A DNA stretch of 64,000 bases from JAWWPG01 sp033850885. Its GTDB lineage: Bacteria; Actinomycetota; Actinomycetes; Propionibacteriales; Nocardioidaceae. Shown piece after piece: positions 1 through 6,786 of the stretch (positions are counted from its first letter, which is position 1; each line of letters starts with the position of its first letter). The translations under genes and the position numbers were made by a program. The notes under the pieces are model-generated. The model saw only the letters and a list, made by a program, of their open reading frames with translations, searched no databases and was not told where the DNA came from. The stretch is from contig JAWWPG010000056.1 in NCBI GenBank assembly GCA_033850885.1, forward strand, positions 1 to 64,000, in the 5' to 3' direction.

Positions 1-77
1 GCGAACTCACCCTCGACCCAACCCGCGACTACCAACCCCGGGGCGTCCCCCCAGGACCACCCCGAAAACCCCGCTGA
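1..77 (+). CDS. 3' end of an IS481-type transposase gene (partial)
   Basis: Reading from base 3 gives 24 residues that begin ELTLDPTRDYQP and stop at TGA 75-77. This resembles the C-terminal tail of IS481-family DDE transposases, which often end with a LxLDPTRDYQ-like segment. The rest of the gene lies left of the window, so neither the catalytic triad nor the start can be checked. The call rests on this short tail plus the repeat-rich element end that follows at once. I infer one IS copy that ends just before the tRNA-Lys gene. Confidence 0.55.
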   Translation, partial: ELTLDPTRDYQPRGVPPGPPRKPR

Positions 78-127
78 CATGCAACGATGTCCCGAGACAC
101 CTGTCAACGGTGTCCCGAGACATCACA
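78..127. mobile_element. Terminal end of an IS481-type insertion sequence
   Basis: Two near-identical 23-bp direct repeats lie in tandem at 82-104 and 105-127. Each contains TGTCCCGAGACA (88-99 and 111-122). They follow the transposase stop by a few bases and end 3 bp before the tRNA-Lys discriminator base. Repeated motifs of this kind, which transposase can bind, are typical of IS481-family ends. The other end of the element and any target duplication are outside the window. Confidence 0.5.
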
Positions 128-130
128 TTG

Positions 131-203
131 TGGGCCCCGTGGGACTCGAACCCACAACCCGCGGATTAAAAGTCCGCTGCTCTGCCAATTGAGCTAGAGG
201 CCC
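131..203 (-). tRNA. tRNA-Lys (anticodon TTT)
   Basis: The minus strand folds as a standard 73-nt tRNA. The acceptor arm GGGCCTC pairs with GGGGCCC and is followed by discriminator A. The D arm is GCTC...GAGC, the anticodon loop CTTTTAA reads lysine codons AAA/AAG, and the T arm is GTGGG TTCGAGT CCCAC. No CCA is encoded. The 3' end lies 3 bp from an insertion sequence end, and an integrase remnant lies about 100 bp beyond the 5' end. Confidence 0.95.
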
Positions 204-300
204 TCGCTGTGCAAACGCGCAGGTCAGGGACTCGCGCGCTCAGGCTAGCTGAACGACGGTCAGGCCCTGGTCCGCAGGTAGTCCGCAAGAGGCTTGGAGG

Positions 301-447
301 AAACCGCTCGCGGACCTCACCGAGGCGTTCCGACACCTGGTCGAGATCATCATCGTAGGGCTGGGTGTACAAGTCCCACGTCGTGGTCGGCAAGACATGG
401 CCCAAGATCGACGGCACGACCTTGATGTGGGCGCCTGCATCGCGCTC
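301..447 (-). pseudogene. Tyrosine-recombinase (phage-type integrase) C-terminal remnant
   Basis: The minus strand encodes ERDAGAHIKVVPSILGHVLPTTTWDLYTQPYDDDLDQV. This matches the last part of phage-type integrases (AGVHPKVVQERLGHxSxxxTLDxYSH), including the LGH motif and the catalytic-tyrosine region (LYTQPYDD). Neither the upstream catalytic domain nor a sensible start is present in this frame. It is therefore a decayed fragment, not a working gene. It lies about 100 bp from tRNA-Lys, a common integration target, but on the tRNA's 5' side. That is not the usual arrangement for an att site in the 3' end. Confidence 0.6.
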
Positions 448-466
448 CGCGCTCGCGTTTGGCGGC

Positions 467-829
467 TCAGCCTCGCTGCATCTCCCAGGCAAGGTCGATA
501 GCCGCGCGCACCGCACGAGGTTGCGCCCGATCGAGATGGGCCTCGACCTTGTGATGTGCCTCCATGCGAGGCGGCACGCCGAAACTGCCCGGGTAGGTCT
601 CGAGCAGGAGCTCTCGCTCGCTCAGAGGGACCCGAATGACTACCGTGTTCTGGTCATGCACGCGCACAACCAGGCGGTCATGGACGTACCACGCCGGACG
701 CGACTCGGTTCCCTTGCGCTTGACCTGCGGCAGCGACTCGGCGTACTGACCAACCTCGTCGAGGGTCACCTGCGAAGCGTAGGCCCGGCCGCACCAATCG
801 AGACATCGTGACCGACGCCATTCGGTCAT
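467..829 (-). CDS. MmcQ/YjbR family DNA-binding-like protein
   Basis: The product is 120 aa from ATG 829. From residue 21 it matches the small MmcQ/YjbR (CyaY-like fold) family: VTLDEVGQYAESLPQV, then a basic patch, RLVVRVHDQNTVVIRV, and a C-terminal helix ending in AIDLAWEMQRG. Family members are about 100-120 aa and have no settled function. A GTG at 769 (residue 21) fits the family start better, and no clear ribosome-binding site decides between them. Its 3' neighbour is a decayed integrase, and the broken DHFR-like gene lies upstream on the same strand. Confidence 0.6.
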   Translation of the reverse strand: MTEWRRSRCLDWCGRAYASQVTLDEVGQYAESLPQVKRKGTESRPAWYVHDRLVVRVHDQNTVVIRVPLSERELLLETYPGSFGVPPRMEAHHKVEAHLDRAQPRAVRAAIDLAWEMQRG

Positions 830-947
830 GACCGCGCCGTCGGGGTTGAGCCGGTAGGCAGCGGAAAGACTCACGGCAGAGGAGTGAGGGCCACAACGTT
901 GAGTCCAATCGGAGACCTGGCGCCAGCCCGGCACGGGCGATCCGGCG

Positions 948-1520
948 CTATCCGTCGGCCTGGTCGGACTTCTTGCGGACGCAGAATCTGAGGATGGTCG
1001 CGTCGCCCGACCGCGCGCTGCTGAGCGGTTCCAGATCTGTCCTCGCCAGGCCCGGGGACGAGAAGCGGATCTAGTCGCCGAGCAACACCGGCAGCACATA
1101 CACCAGGATCTCGTCGACGAGCCGCCGCTGCAGGCACTGGCTGGCCACGTCGGCGCCGAGGATTTCGAGGTTCTTGCCGCCCGCAACCTCCAGTGCGGTG
1201 GCGACCGCTTCCCCGATGTCGCCGGACAGGAGCGTGACCTCCGGGTCCGGCGGCTCCAGCGGTCTATGGGTGAGGAGGAACATCGGGCCGGAGAAGGGGT
1301 AGTCGGTGCTGCCCGGCTCCTCGGCCTCCATCCGGTTGCCTACCTCCCAGATCCGCCGGCCGACGAGCATGGCGCCGGTGGCCGCGGCGACCTCCGCGAA
1401 ATCGTCTGGTGCCACGAAGTCCGCGGGAGCGCGACCCCCACCCCAGTCCATCGAGTGGCCGGGACCCGCGATGAAGCCGTCAAGCGACATACACCTGGTC
1501 CCGACTACCTTGCCGCTCAT
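948..1520 (-). pseudogene. DHFR/RibD C-terminal-like reductase gene interrupted by an in-frame amber codon
   Basis: From ATG 1520, 149 residues read MSGKVVGTRCMSLDGFIAGP... to VYVLPVLLGD, then stop at TAG 1071-1073. The same frame continues past the TAG with IRFSSPGLARTDLEPLSSAR and a beta-strand ending LRFCVRKK, and stops at 948. That tail is the normal C-terminal end of the RibD-C/dihydrofolate-reductase-like family, which is about 190 aa. With the amber codon read through, the protein would be 190 residues. A strong ribosome-binding site (AAGGAGGG) precedes the ATG. I infer a recent nonsense mutation; a truncated product might still be made. Confidence 0.75.
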
Positions 1521-1766
1521 TTCACCGCCGCCCTCCTTGGGTCGTCACCGCCCGTCTGGCCCCATCCTGAGCTGACACACGTCCTGCCGCTCGATGCCGT
1601 GACGAAGCAGGAAGCGCCGTGGTGGCTCGCACTCCTCCACCCGGCCGGACCCTTAGGCCCGGACTGGCCAACCGCGCACCGGGGCAGGTCCGGGCGGGCC
1701 GTGGCTCAGTGTTCCGTCCTTATCTGCGACCGCTACGCCTGGCGTATGGCCGCCCATGACTGTTCC

Positions 1767-2486
1767 TCACGACCGCGCTGGAAGCACGCAAAAGTCATTG
1801 CCGGACGGGTCTGCGTAGAGCCGCCAAGGCAGCTCGCCCCACTTCGGGTGGAGCTCGCGGCCGCCGCGCTCGGCGATACCTGCCGCGACGTCGTCGGGAT
1901 CATCTCCAGTCTCAAGCCGGATGTCGAGATGCAGCCGGTTCTTGGTCGTCCCCTTGGGGGCTGGCTCAGGGCACAGCTCAAGGAGGGGACCAAGCAGCGA
2001 TGGGTGGCGCAGGGACCGGGGTGCGACCCCGACCACGTCGGTCCAGCCAGTCAGCCAGGACCAGAACTCCGCATCCCTGTCCGGCTTGGCAGAGTCGAGG
2101 GGGAGCGCCGCGAGGGGTCCGGTGTCGGCGTACGCCGCTCGATCCTCCATGACGCAGCAGGGATTGCCCTCTGGGTCGGCGAGCACCACCCAGGGCACCT
2201 CGCGCTGACCGATGTCGAGGTGTCGTGCGCCCAACCCGAGCAGCCGCTCCACTTCCTGGGTCTGGCGGTCCCCGCCCAAGAGATCCAAGTGGAGTCTCGG
2301 CGGCTCGGATGGCGGCTCGGGGACGCGCTGGCAGCACACGTCGAGCACCGGCCCGCCCTCGATGGTCAGCCGTGTCTCGAAGGCATCAGGCTCGTCGGTC
2401 AGTCGCTCGCCGCCGAGCACCGCCTCCCAGAACCGGCCCAGTCGCTGCGGCTCGACGGCGTCAATGACGAGGTTCTCCAGATACAT
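1767..2486 (-). CDS. VOC family protein with two glyoxalase-like domains
   Basis: The product is 239 aa with two tandem glyoxalase-like (VOC) repeats, roughly residues 1-118 and 120-239. Each ends in the family signature (ADPEGNPCCV at about 103-112, ADPSGNDFCV near the C-terminus). The first repeat starts YLENLVIDAVEPQRLGRFWEAVLG, typical of actinobacterial Glyoxalase_6 proteins. The reaction cannot be predicted from the sequence. Proteins of this group include antibiotic-binding and small-molecule-binding members without a full metal site. It stands alone in a region of decayed genes. Confidence 0.8.
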   Translation of the reverse strand: MYLENLVIDAVEPQRLGRFWEAVLGGERLTDEPDAFETRLTIEGGPVLDVCCQRVPEPPSEPPRLHLDLLGGDRQTQEVERLLGLGARHLDIGQREVPWVVLADPEGNPCCVMEDRAAYADTGPLAALPLDSAKPDRDAEFWSWLTGWTDVVGVAPRSLRHPSLLGPLLELCPEPAPKGTTKNRLHLDIRLETGDDPDDVAAGIAERGGRELHPKWGELPWRLYADPSGNDFCVLPARS

Positions 2487-2503
2487 ACACCCACCGTAGG
2501 TCC

Positions 2504-2632
2504 AGCAGCCAAAGCCCCAACCTGTTCCCGGTCACCGGCGGCACGGACGCCTTCAAGGGCGTCGGCGGCCAGCTCTCCATCGTCAAACTGCGTTATGGGA
2601 ACACGCTGCTTGCCTTCGAGCTCACCCGGTAG
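2504..2632 (+). pseudogene. Possible C-terminal fragment of a dirigent/allene-oxide-cyclase-like barrel protein
   Basis: A plus-strand frame with no start codon reads FPVTGGTDAFKGVGG, then LSIVKLRYGNTLLAFELTR, and stops at TAG 2630-2632. This resembles the last strands of secreted allene-oxide-cyclase/dirigent barrel proteins (FxVTGGTGxYxGAxG...FxLxR). The upstream half is absent because the VOC gene starts right beside it. I read it as a truncated relic. The match is short, so the call is tentative. Confidence 0.35.
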
Positions 2633-2689
2633 CCAACACAGAGAGCGGCGCCTCCGCCAGGAGATCGGGCGGGGGCGCTGTTCTCGCGA

Positions 2690-3385
2690 TCAGCCGATGG
2701 TGATGGAGACCTCGTCGGCGCGCCCGTTGAAGTAGTGGGTGTTGTTCGGCTTACCGCCGAGGGTGAGGTCAACCGTGTTGGCGATGTTGCCGACCGTCCG
2801 GGTCTTCGGGGTGCCGGATACCCCGTCGACGGTGACATACGCCTGGGTTGCGGTCAGGTGACATTCGACCAGATGCCACGTGTCGTCGTTGATCCGCTGC
2901 GGGCCGTACACCCGGTCCTTGGCGCCGGCCGAGTTGAAGGCGCAGTCCGGATAGCCGAACTTCGCACCCTTGTTACCGACGACCTCCAGCTTGTACGCGC
3001 CACCGATGGTGGTGGCGGGGCCCTTCTGGAGCACGTTGTAGTCGCCAGGTGTCAACGTAGACGGGATGTCCAGCCATGCGGAGATGGTCAGCGGACTCAG
3101 ATACGGATTCAGGTCGTCGGAGCTGGGGACCCGCACGATGGGGTTGGATCCCGAAAACTCGTACGCCGTACCAGAGACGGCGGGCGTGACGCCCTCGATG
3201 ACGCTGCCGGTGATCGTGCCGTTGTGCGTTCCGACGCTGTCGTACATCGTCGTCGATCCGGCCGGTTCGTCGAGATGCCACATGGCAACCACGACTGGAC
3301 CCGTCGCGACGGCTGCTACGGCGGGCTGGCCGGCCGCGACCATGACGACGGCAGCACCAAATACCCCCCAGACCCATTTCCCCAT
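2690..3385 (-). CDS. Secreted LamG-like jellyroll (concanavalin A-like) domain protein
   Basis: Translation from ATG 3385 gives about 231 aa. Residues 1-25 (MGKWVWGVFGAAVVMVAAGQPAVAA) form a signal peptide with an A-x-A cleavage site. The mature part reads VVAMWHLDEPAGSTTMYDSVG...HNGTITG and later DDTWHLVECHLTATQAYVTVDG, the hallmark strands of LamG/laminin-G-like domains. It ends FNGRADEVSITIG, also typical. Such domains bind glycans or proteins outside the cell; the ligand is unknown. A GTG at 3400 is an alternative start. No enzymatic domain is attached. Confidence 0.75.
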   Translation of the reverse strand: MGKWVWGVFGAAVVMVAAGQPAVAAVATGPVVVAMWHLDEPAGSTTMYDSVGTHNGTITGSVIEGVTPAVSGTAYEFSGSNPIVRVPSSDDLNPYLSPLTISAWLDIPSTLTPGDYNVLQKGPATTIGGAYKLEVVGNKGAKFGYPDCAFNSAGAKDRVYGPQRINDDTWHLVECHLTATQAYVTVDGVSGTPKTRTVGNIANTVDLTLGGKPNNTHYFNGRADEVSITIG

Positions 3386-3529
3386 GGCGCAAGGTACCAC
3401 GCCAGGTCAGCAGCACGTCAATTCTGCGCGCGTTGAAGTTGAAGTAGTCCGCGGAACGGTCGGCGAAGATCCGAGACGGGTGGGAGCGCTCGCCAAGTCG
3501 AGCATGTGATCCCGCACTACGATCGAGGA

Positions 3530-3733
3530 ATGGACCGCCGGCAACGGTACTTCGTGCTGATGGGGACCTGTCTCCTGCTCATCATCTCCGCCTGGTTCGT
3601 GGTCCGGCTCTTCTCGACGGGCGCAGCTATCGCGATGAGCGTGGTCGCCATGTTCATCCCGCCGGTCGCGGCCATCGTGGGCAACCGAAGCGACACGCCG
3701 CGCCGAGCCCGGCGGCCGAAGCACCGGTGGTGA
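3530..3733 (+). CDS. DUF3099 family small membrane protein
   Basis: The product is 67 aa with two hydrophobic segments: residues 7-28 (YFVLMGTCLLLIISAWFVV) and about 32-50 (GAAIAMSVVAMFIPPVAAIV). It has a basic C-terminus rich in Arg. The start MDRRQRYFVLMGTCLLL and the PPVAAIVGN motif are characteristic of actinobacterial DUF3099 proteins, whose function is unknown. A GTG at 3506 would add eight residues, but ATG 3530 gives the usual family start. It stands alone between two intergenic gaps. Confidence 0.75.
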   Translation: MDRRQRYFVLMGTCLLLIISAWFVVRLFSTGAAIAMSVVAMFIPPVAAIVGNRSDTPRRARRPKHRW

Positions 3734-3881
3734 CGACGCACCGCCGTACCGGAAACCTCTCCCCAGCTCGGCGAGCCGAGATACGCTCGGATCACGACGG
3801 GTTGCTCCTGGTCGGTCGGTCCGCGGGATCCGACGTGTCCTGTCGGCGACCTGCAACCACCTTGTGAGAGAGGCGCTGACC

Positions 3882-4064
3882 GTGGACGACCAGTTCGACG
3901 TCGCCGTCCAGGACGAGGAGGAGCTCGCAGAGATCGAGATGCTCGCGAACCTGATCGTCGCGACGTCGGAGCACGAAGGTCGACTTCCGCAGCACCGGAT
4001 CGACGAGATCCTCGGGATCGCCCCGCCGAAGAGCAAGTACGTCGAGTCCGAGTTCCGCGACTGA
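3882..4064 (+). CDS. Small acidic protein of unknown function
   Basis: The product is 60 aa from GTG 3882 (DDQFDVAVQDEEELAEIEM... to SKYVESEFRD). It is strongly acidic and predicted mostly helical. A GAGAGAGG sequence about 8 nt upstream supports this start over GTG 3864. I recall similar short acidic proteins in actinobacteria but can assign no function. It has no recognisable domain, signal peptide or membrane segment. The next gene is the DUF47-PiT operon, about 135 bp downstream. Confidence 0.5.
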   Translation: MDDQFDVAVQDEEELAEIEMLANLIVATSEHEGRLPQHRIDEILGIAPPKSKYVESEFRD

Positions 4065-4198
4065 CCCCCAGCGGCCGAGGGAGCCCCCCGACGCGGCCCG
4101 GACCGCCAGGGGGGAGGTTTATGACCTGCGCCCTTGCGCCTACCCGAGGCGCACCCCCTAGCATTACGGTGATCCTTACGCGCTCGACGGGAGACACT

Positions 4199-4816
4199 GT
4201 GCCGCTGCGTTTCCGACCCGTGGATCGCACCTTCTACGACCTCATCGCGTCCTCCGCGAGCCAGCTGGTGGGGGGGACGAAGCTGCTGGCTGAGATGTTC
4301 TCGGAGACCTGTGACATGGGCGACCTCTCCGCGAGAATGCGACAGGCCGAGCACGACTGCGATGACACAACTCACGAGATCATCCGTCGGGTCAATACGA
4401 CCTTCATCACGCCATTCGACCGCGAGGACATCTATCGCCTGGCGGCTGGTCTCGACGACGTCATGGACTACATGGAGGAGGCCGTCGACCTGGTCAACCT
4501 TTACGGGATCAAGGAGTTGCCGACCGGCGCGGCAAGCCAGGTCGACGTCCTGCAACGGGCCGGCGAGCTCACCGCGGAGGCGATGCCGAAGCTCCGCACG
4601 ATGCGCGACCTCGAGGAGTACTGGATCGAGATCAACCGGCTCGAGAACGAGGGCGACAAGTCGTACCGAGCGATTCTCGCCAGTCTGTTCAACGGCTCGT
4701 ACGACGCCCTCACGGTCCTCAAGCTCAAGGATGTGGTCGACGCCCTCGAAGCGGCTGTCGACGCCTTCGAGTCCGTGGCCAACACGGTCGAGCAGATCGC
4801 CGTCAAGGAGTCCTGA
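4199..4816 (+). CDS. DUF47 family PhoU-like accessory protein of the phosphate transporter
   Basis: The product is 205 aa and all-helical. It begins VPLRFRPVDRTFYDLIASSASQLVGG, the conserved DUF47 start, and carries PhoU-like helices with ENEGDKSYRAIL and ALEAAVDAFESVANTVEQIAV. DUF47 proteins are usually encoded just before PiT-type phosphate transporters and are thought to modulate them, as here. GTG 4199 has a GGGAG site about 7 nt upstream. A longer ATG start at 4121 also follows a purine-rich stretch, but a promoter-like pair (TTGCGC at 4134, TAGCAT at 4159) would lie inside it. Confidence 0.85.
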   Translation: MPLRFRPVDRTFYDLIASSASQLVGGTKLLAEMFSETCDMGDLSARMRQAEHDCDDTTHEIIRRVNTTFITPFDREDIYRLAAGLDDVMDYMEEAVDLVNLYGIKELPTGAASQVDVLQRAGELTAEAMPKLRTMRDLEEYWIEINRLENEGDKSYRAILASLFNGSYDALTVLKLKDVVDALEAAVDAFESVANTVEQIAVKES

Positions 4817-4884
4817 GCCGTGAAGTGCCGAACCCTGGCCGGCCAGGGCAGCTCGCGAGCGGCCGTCAGCGGAGGGCCCTAGGA

Positions 4885-5880
4885 GTGGAGCTCGGGCTCG
4901 TGCTGGGGGTCATCTTCGTCGCCTTGGCCTTCGACTACACGAACGGATTCCATGACGCGGCGAATGCGATCGCGACCTCGATCTCGACGCGGGCGCTGAC
5001 GCCCCGCCTCGCACTGTCCCTCGCCGCTGTCATGAACTTCGTGGGGGCTTTTCTCGGCCAGGAGGTCGCCACCACGGTCAGCTCCGTCATCAACCCGCCG
5101 GACGGCTCGCACGGCCTGGTCATCGTCATCGCAGGGTTGCTGGGGGCGATCACGTGGAACCTCGTCACGTGGTACTTCGGGCTGCCGTCGTCGTCGTCCC
5201 ATGCCCTCATCGGCGGCCTCGTGGGGGCTGCAATTGCGTCTGGCAGCACGGTGCACTGGACGGCGATCCGCGACAAGGTGGTGATCCCGATGGTCGCGTC
5301 GCCGATCGCGGGTTTCTTCGCCGCCTTCTTGTTCATGCTCGCGATCATGTGGGTCTTCCGTCGCCGCAACCCGGGCCGCATCAACCGGGGCTTCAAGCTT
5401 GCGCAGGTCTTCTCGGCGTCCGCGATGGCGCTCGGGCACGGGTTACAGGATGCACAGAAGACGATGGGCGTGATCTTCCTCGCGCTCGTCACGTCCGGCC
5501 ACGCGACCGCCGGTCAGGGGCTGCCGTGGTGGGTCATCGCCTCGGCGGCCACCGCAATCTCGCTCGGCACCTACTCGGGAGGCTGGCGCATCATGCGCAC
5601 GATGGGCCGCGGGATCATGCACCTAGACCCGCCCAGAGCCTTCTCCGCCGAGGTGACGGCCGCCACGATCCTGTACATCACCGCGTACGTCTACCAGGCC
5701 CCCGTCTCGACCACGCATGTGATCACCTCGGGGGTGATGGGAGCCGGAGCCACCAAGCGGCTTTCCGCAGTCCGCTGGGGCGTCGCCCGCAACATCGTCA
5801 CCGCCTGGGTGCTGACGTTCCCAGCGGCAGGCCTGGTGGCGGCGTTCTGCTACCTCGTGCTGAGCGTCTTCCTTCCGTAG
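4885..5880 (+). CDS. pit: Low-affinity inorganic phosphate transporter, PiT family
   Basis: The product is 331 aa with about ten membrane segments. It shows both PiT signature repeats: ALAFDYTNGFHDAANAIATSIS near the N-terminus and SASAMALGHGLQDAQKTMG in the middle. APVSTTHVITSGVMGAG follows late in the protein. The family imports phosphate, commonly as a metal-phosphate complex, with the proton gradient. I chose GTG 4885 because GGAGGG lies 8 nt upstream and the protein then begins ELGLVLGVIFVALAFDYTNG; GTG 4825 would add a non-conserved tail. It is co-oriented with the DUF47 gene 68 bp upstream. Confidence 0.92.
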   Translation: MELGLVLGVIFVALAFDYTNGFHDAANAIATSISTRALTPRLALSLAAVMNFVGAFLGQEVATTVSSVINPPDGSHGLVIVIAGLLGAITWNLVTWYFGLPSSSSHALIGGLVGAAIASGSTVHWTAIRDKVVIPMVASPIAGFFAAFLFMLAIMWVFRRRNPGRINRGFKLAQVFSASAMALGHGLQDAQKTMGVIFLALVTSGHATAGQGLPWWVIASAATAISLGTYSGGWRIMRTMGRGIMHLDPPRAFSAEVTAATILYITAYVYQAPVSTTHVITSGVMGAGATKRLSAVRWGVARNIVTAWVLTFPAAGLVAAFCYLVLSVFLP

Positions 5881-5892
5881 CGGTGGCAGCCC

Positions 5893-6786
5893 CTACTCGG
5901 GCTGGTCGGCTCCTTCGGGCTTCTCCACCGACAGCACCTTGCCCGCAGCCCGGTGCAACACGAGCAGCCCGCCAGGGGCCAGTGGGGTGTCCGTGATCCC
6001 CAGCGCAGAGCACAGGCGGGGCAGCACCGGACGGTGGGTGCAGATCGCGATCCGCTTTCGGCTGTGCAGCGCCTTGTTCGCGAGCCTGGCAAGCACTTTG
6101 TCCGAGACCTTCTCCTCCGAGAGCCCCGGCATGAGCCGCACCTTCACTCCGAACGCGTTTGCGTAGGGCAGCATCGTGTCGACGCAGCGGGCGGAGCTGC
6201 TGGTGACCACCCGCGTGACGCCGTACGCAGCGAGCACGGGAACCAGGCGGGCAGCCGTCCGCATGCCCTCGGCAGCCAGGGGTCGTTCGGTGTCGTCGCC
6301 CCTCCAGGTGCGCCGCTTGCGTGCCTCTGCGTGCCGGACCACGAGCAGCACGGACGATTCGAAGGCGGTCACCGTGAGCTCGTCGAGGAGCTCCACGTCA
6401 CGCGGGTAGCTCAGCTGCTCACGCGCCTGTGACACAGGCATCCACCTGACGTCGTCGATCTCCGAGTTCGGCTCGAAGCGCGCGAGGTTCGCGTCCGGCG
6501 GTGGCTTCGCTACCCAGTAGGAGACGACCTTCTGCTGCCCGGACGAGATCGTGTAGTGGTCGTCATGCAGCCGCGGGCCGAGCCTGACCCGCAGGCCGGT
6601 CTCCTCGGCGACCTCACGCGCTGCGGCCTCGATCGTCGTCTCGCCGGCGTCGAGCTTGCCCTTCGGGAAGGACCAGTCGTCCCATCGCGGGCGGTGTACG
6701 ACGACCACCTCGGGCTCATCGCTGCCGTGGCGCCAGACGAGGCAGCCGGCCGCCTTGACCGTAGGCAGCGGGTTGGTCGACATCAT
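5893..6786 (-). CDS. Nudix hydrolase fused to a histidine phosphatase domain (MutT1-like)
   Basis: The product is 297 aa. Residues about 8-140 form a Nudix domain with box GKLDAGETTIEAAAREVAEETGL. Residues about 150-297 form a SixA/RHG-type histidine phosphatase domain starting LLVVRHAEARKR. The two-domain layout matches mycobacterial MutT1, which hydrolyses 8-oxo-dGTP and diadenosine polyphosphates. The start codon overlaps the ppk1 stop (ATGA), so the two are translationally coupled. The late His of the phosphatase domain appears as ICTHRPVLPR. The pairing with ppk1 suggests a role in nucleotide or polyphosphate housekeeping. Confidence 0.88.
   Translation of the reverse strand: MMSTNPLPTVKAAGCLVWRHGSDEPEVVVVHRPRWDDWSFPKGKLDAGETTIEAAAREVAEETGLRVRLGPRLHDDHYTISSGQQKVVSYWVAKPPPDANLARFEPNSEIDDVRWMPVSQAREQLSYPRDVELLDELTVTAFESSVLLVVRHAEARKRRTWRGDDTERPLAAEGMRTAARLVPVLAAYGVTRVVTSSSARCVDTMLPYANAFGVKVRLMPGLSEEKVSDKVLARLANKALHSRKRIAICTHRPVLPRLCSALGITDTPLAPGGLLVLHRAAGKVLSVEKPEGADQPE

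Noticed and set aside
1521..1766. Possible gene in the 246-bp gap upstream of the DHFR-like gene
   Set aside because: No frame has a start with ribosome-binding site and a recognisable product.
1266..2735. 489-codon plus-strand frame over the DHFR-like and VOC genes
   Set aside because: The product has no motif similarity and reads through two clear minus-strand genes.
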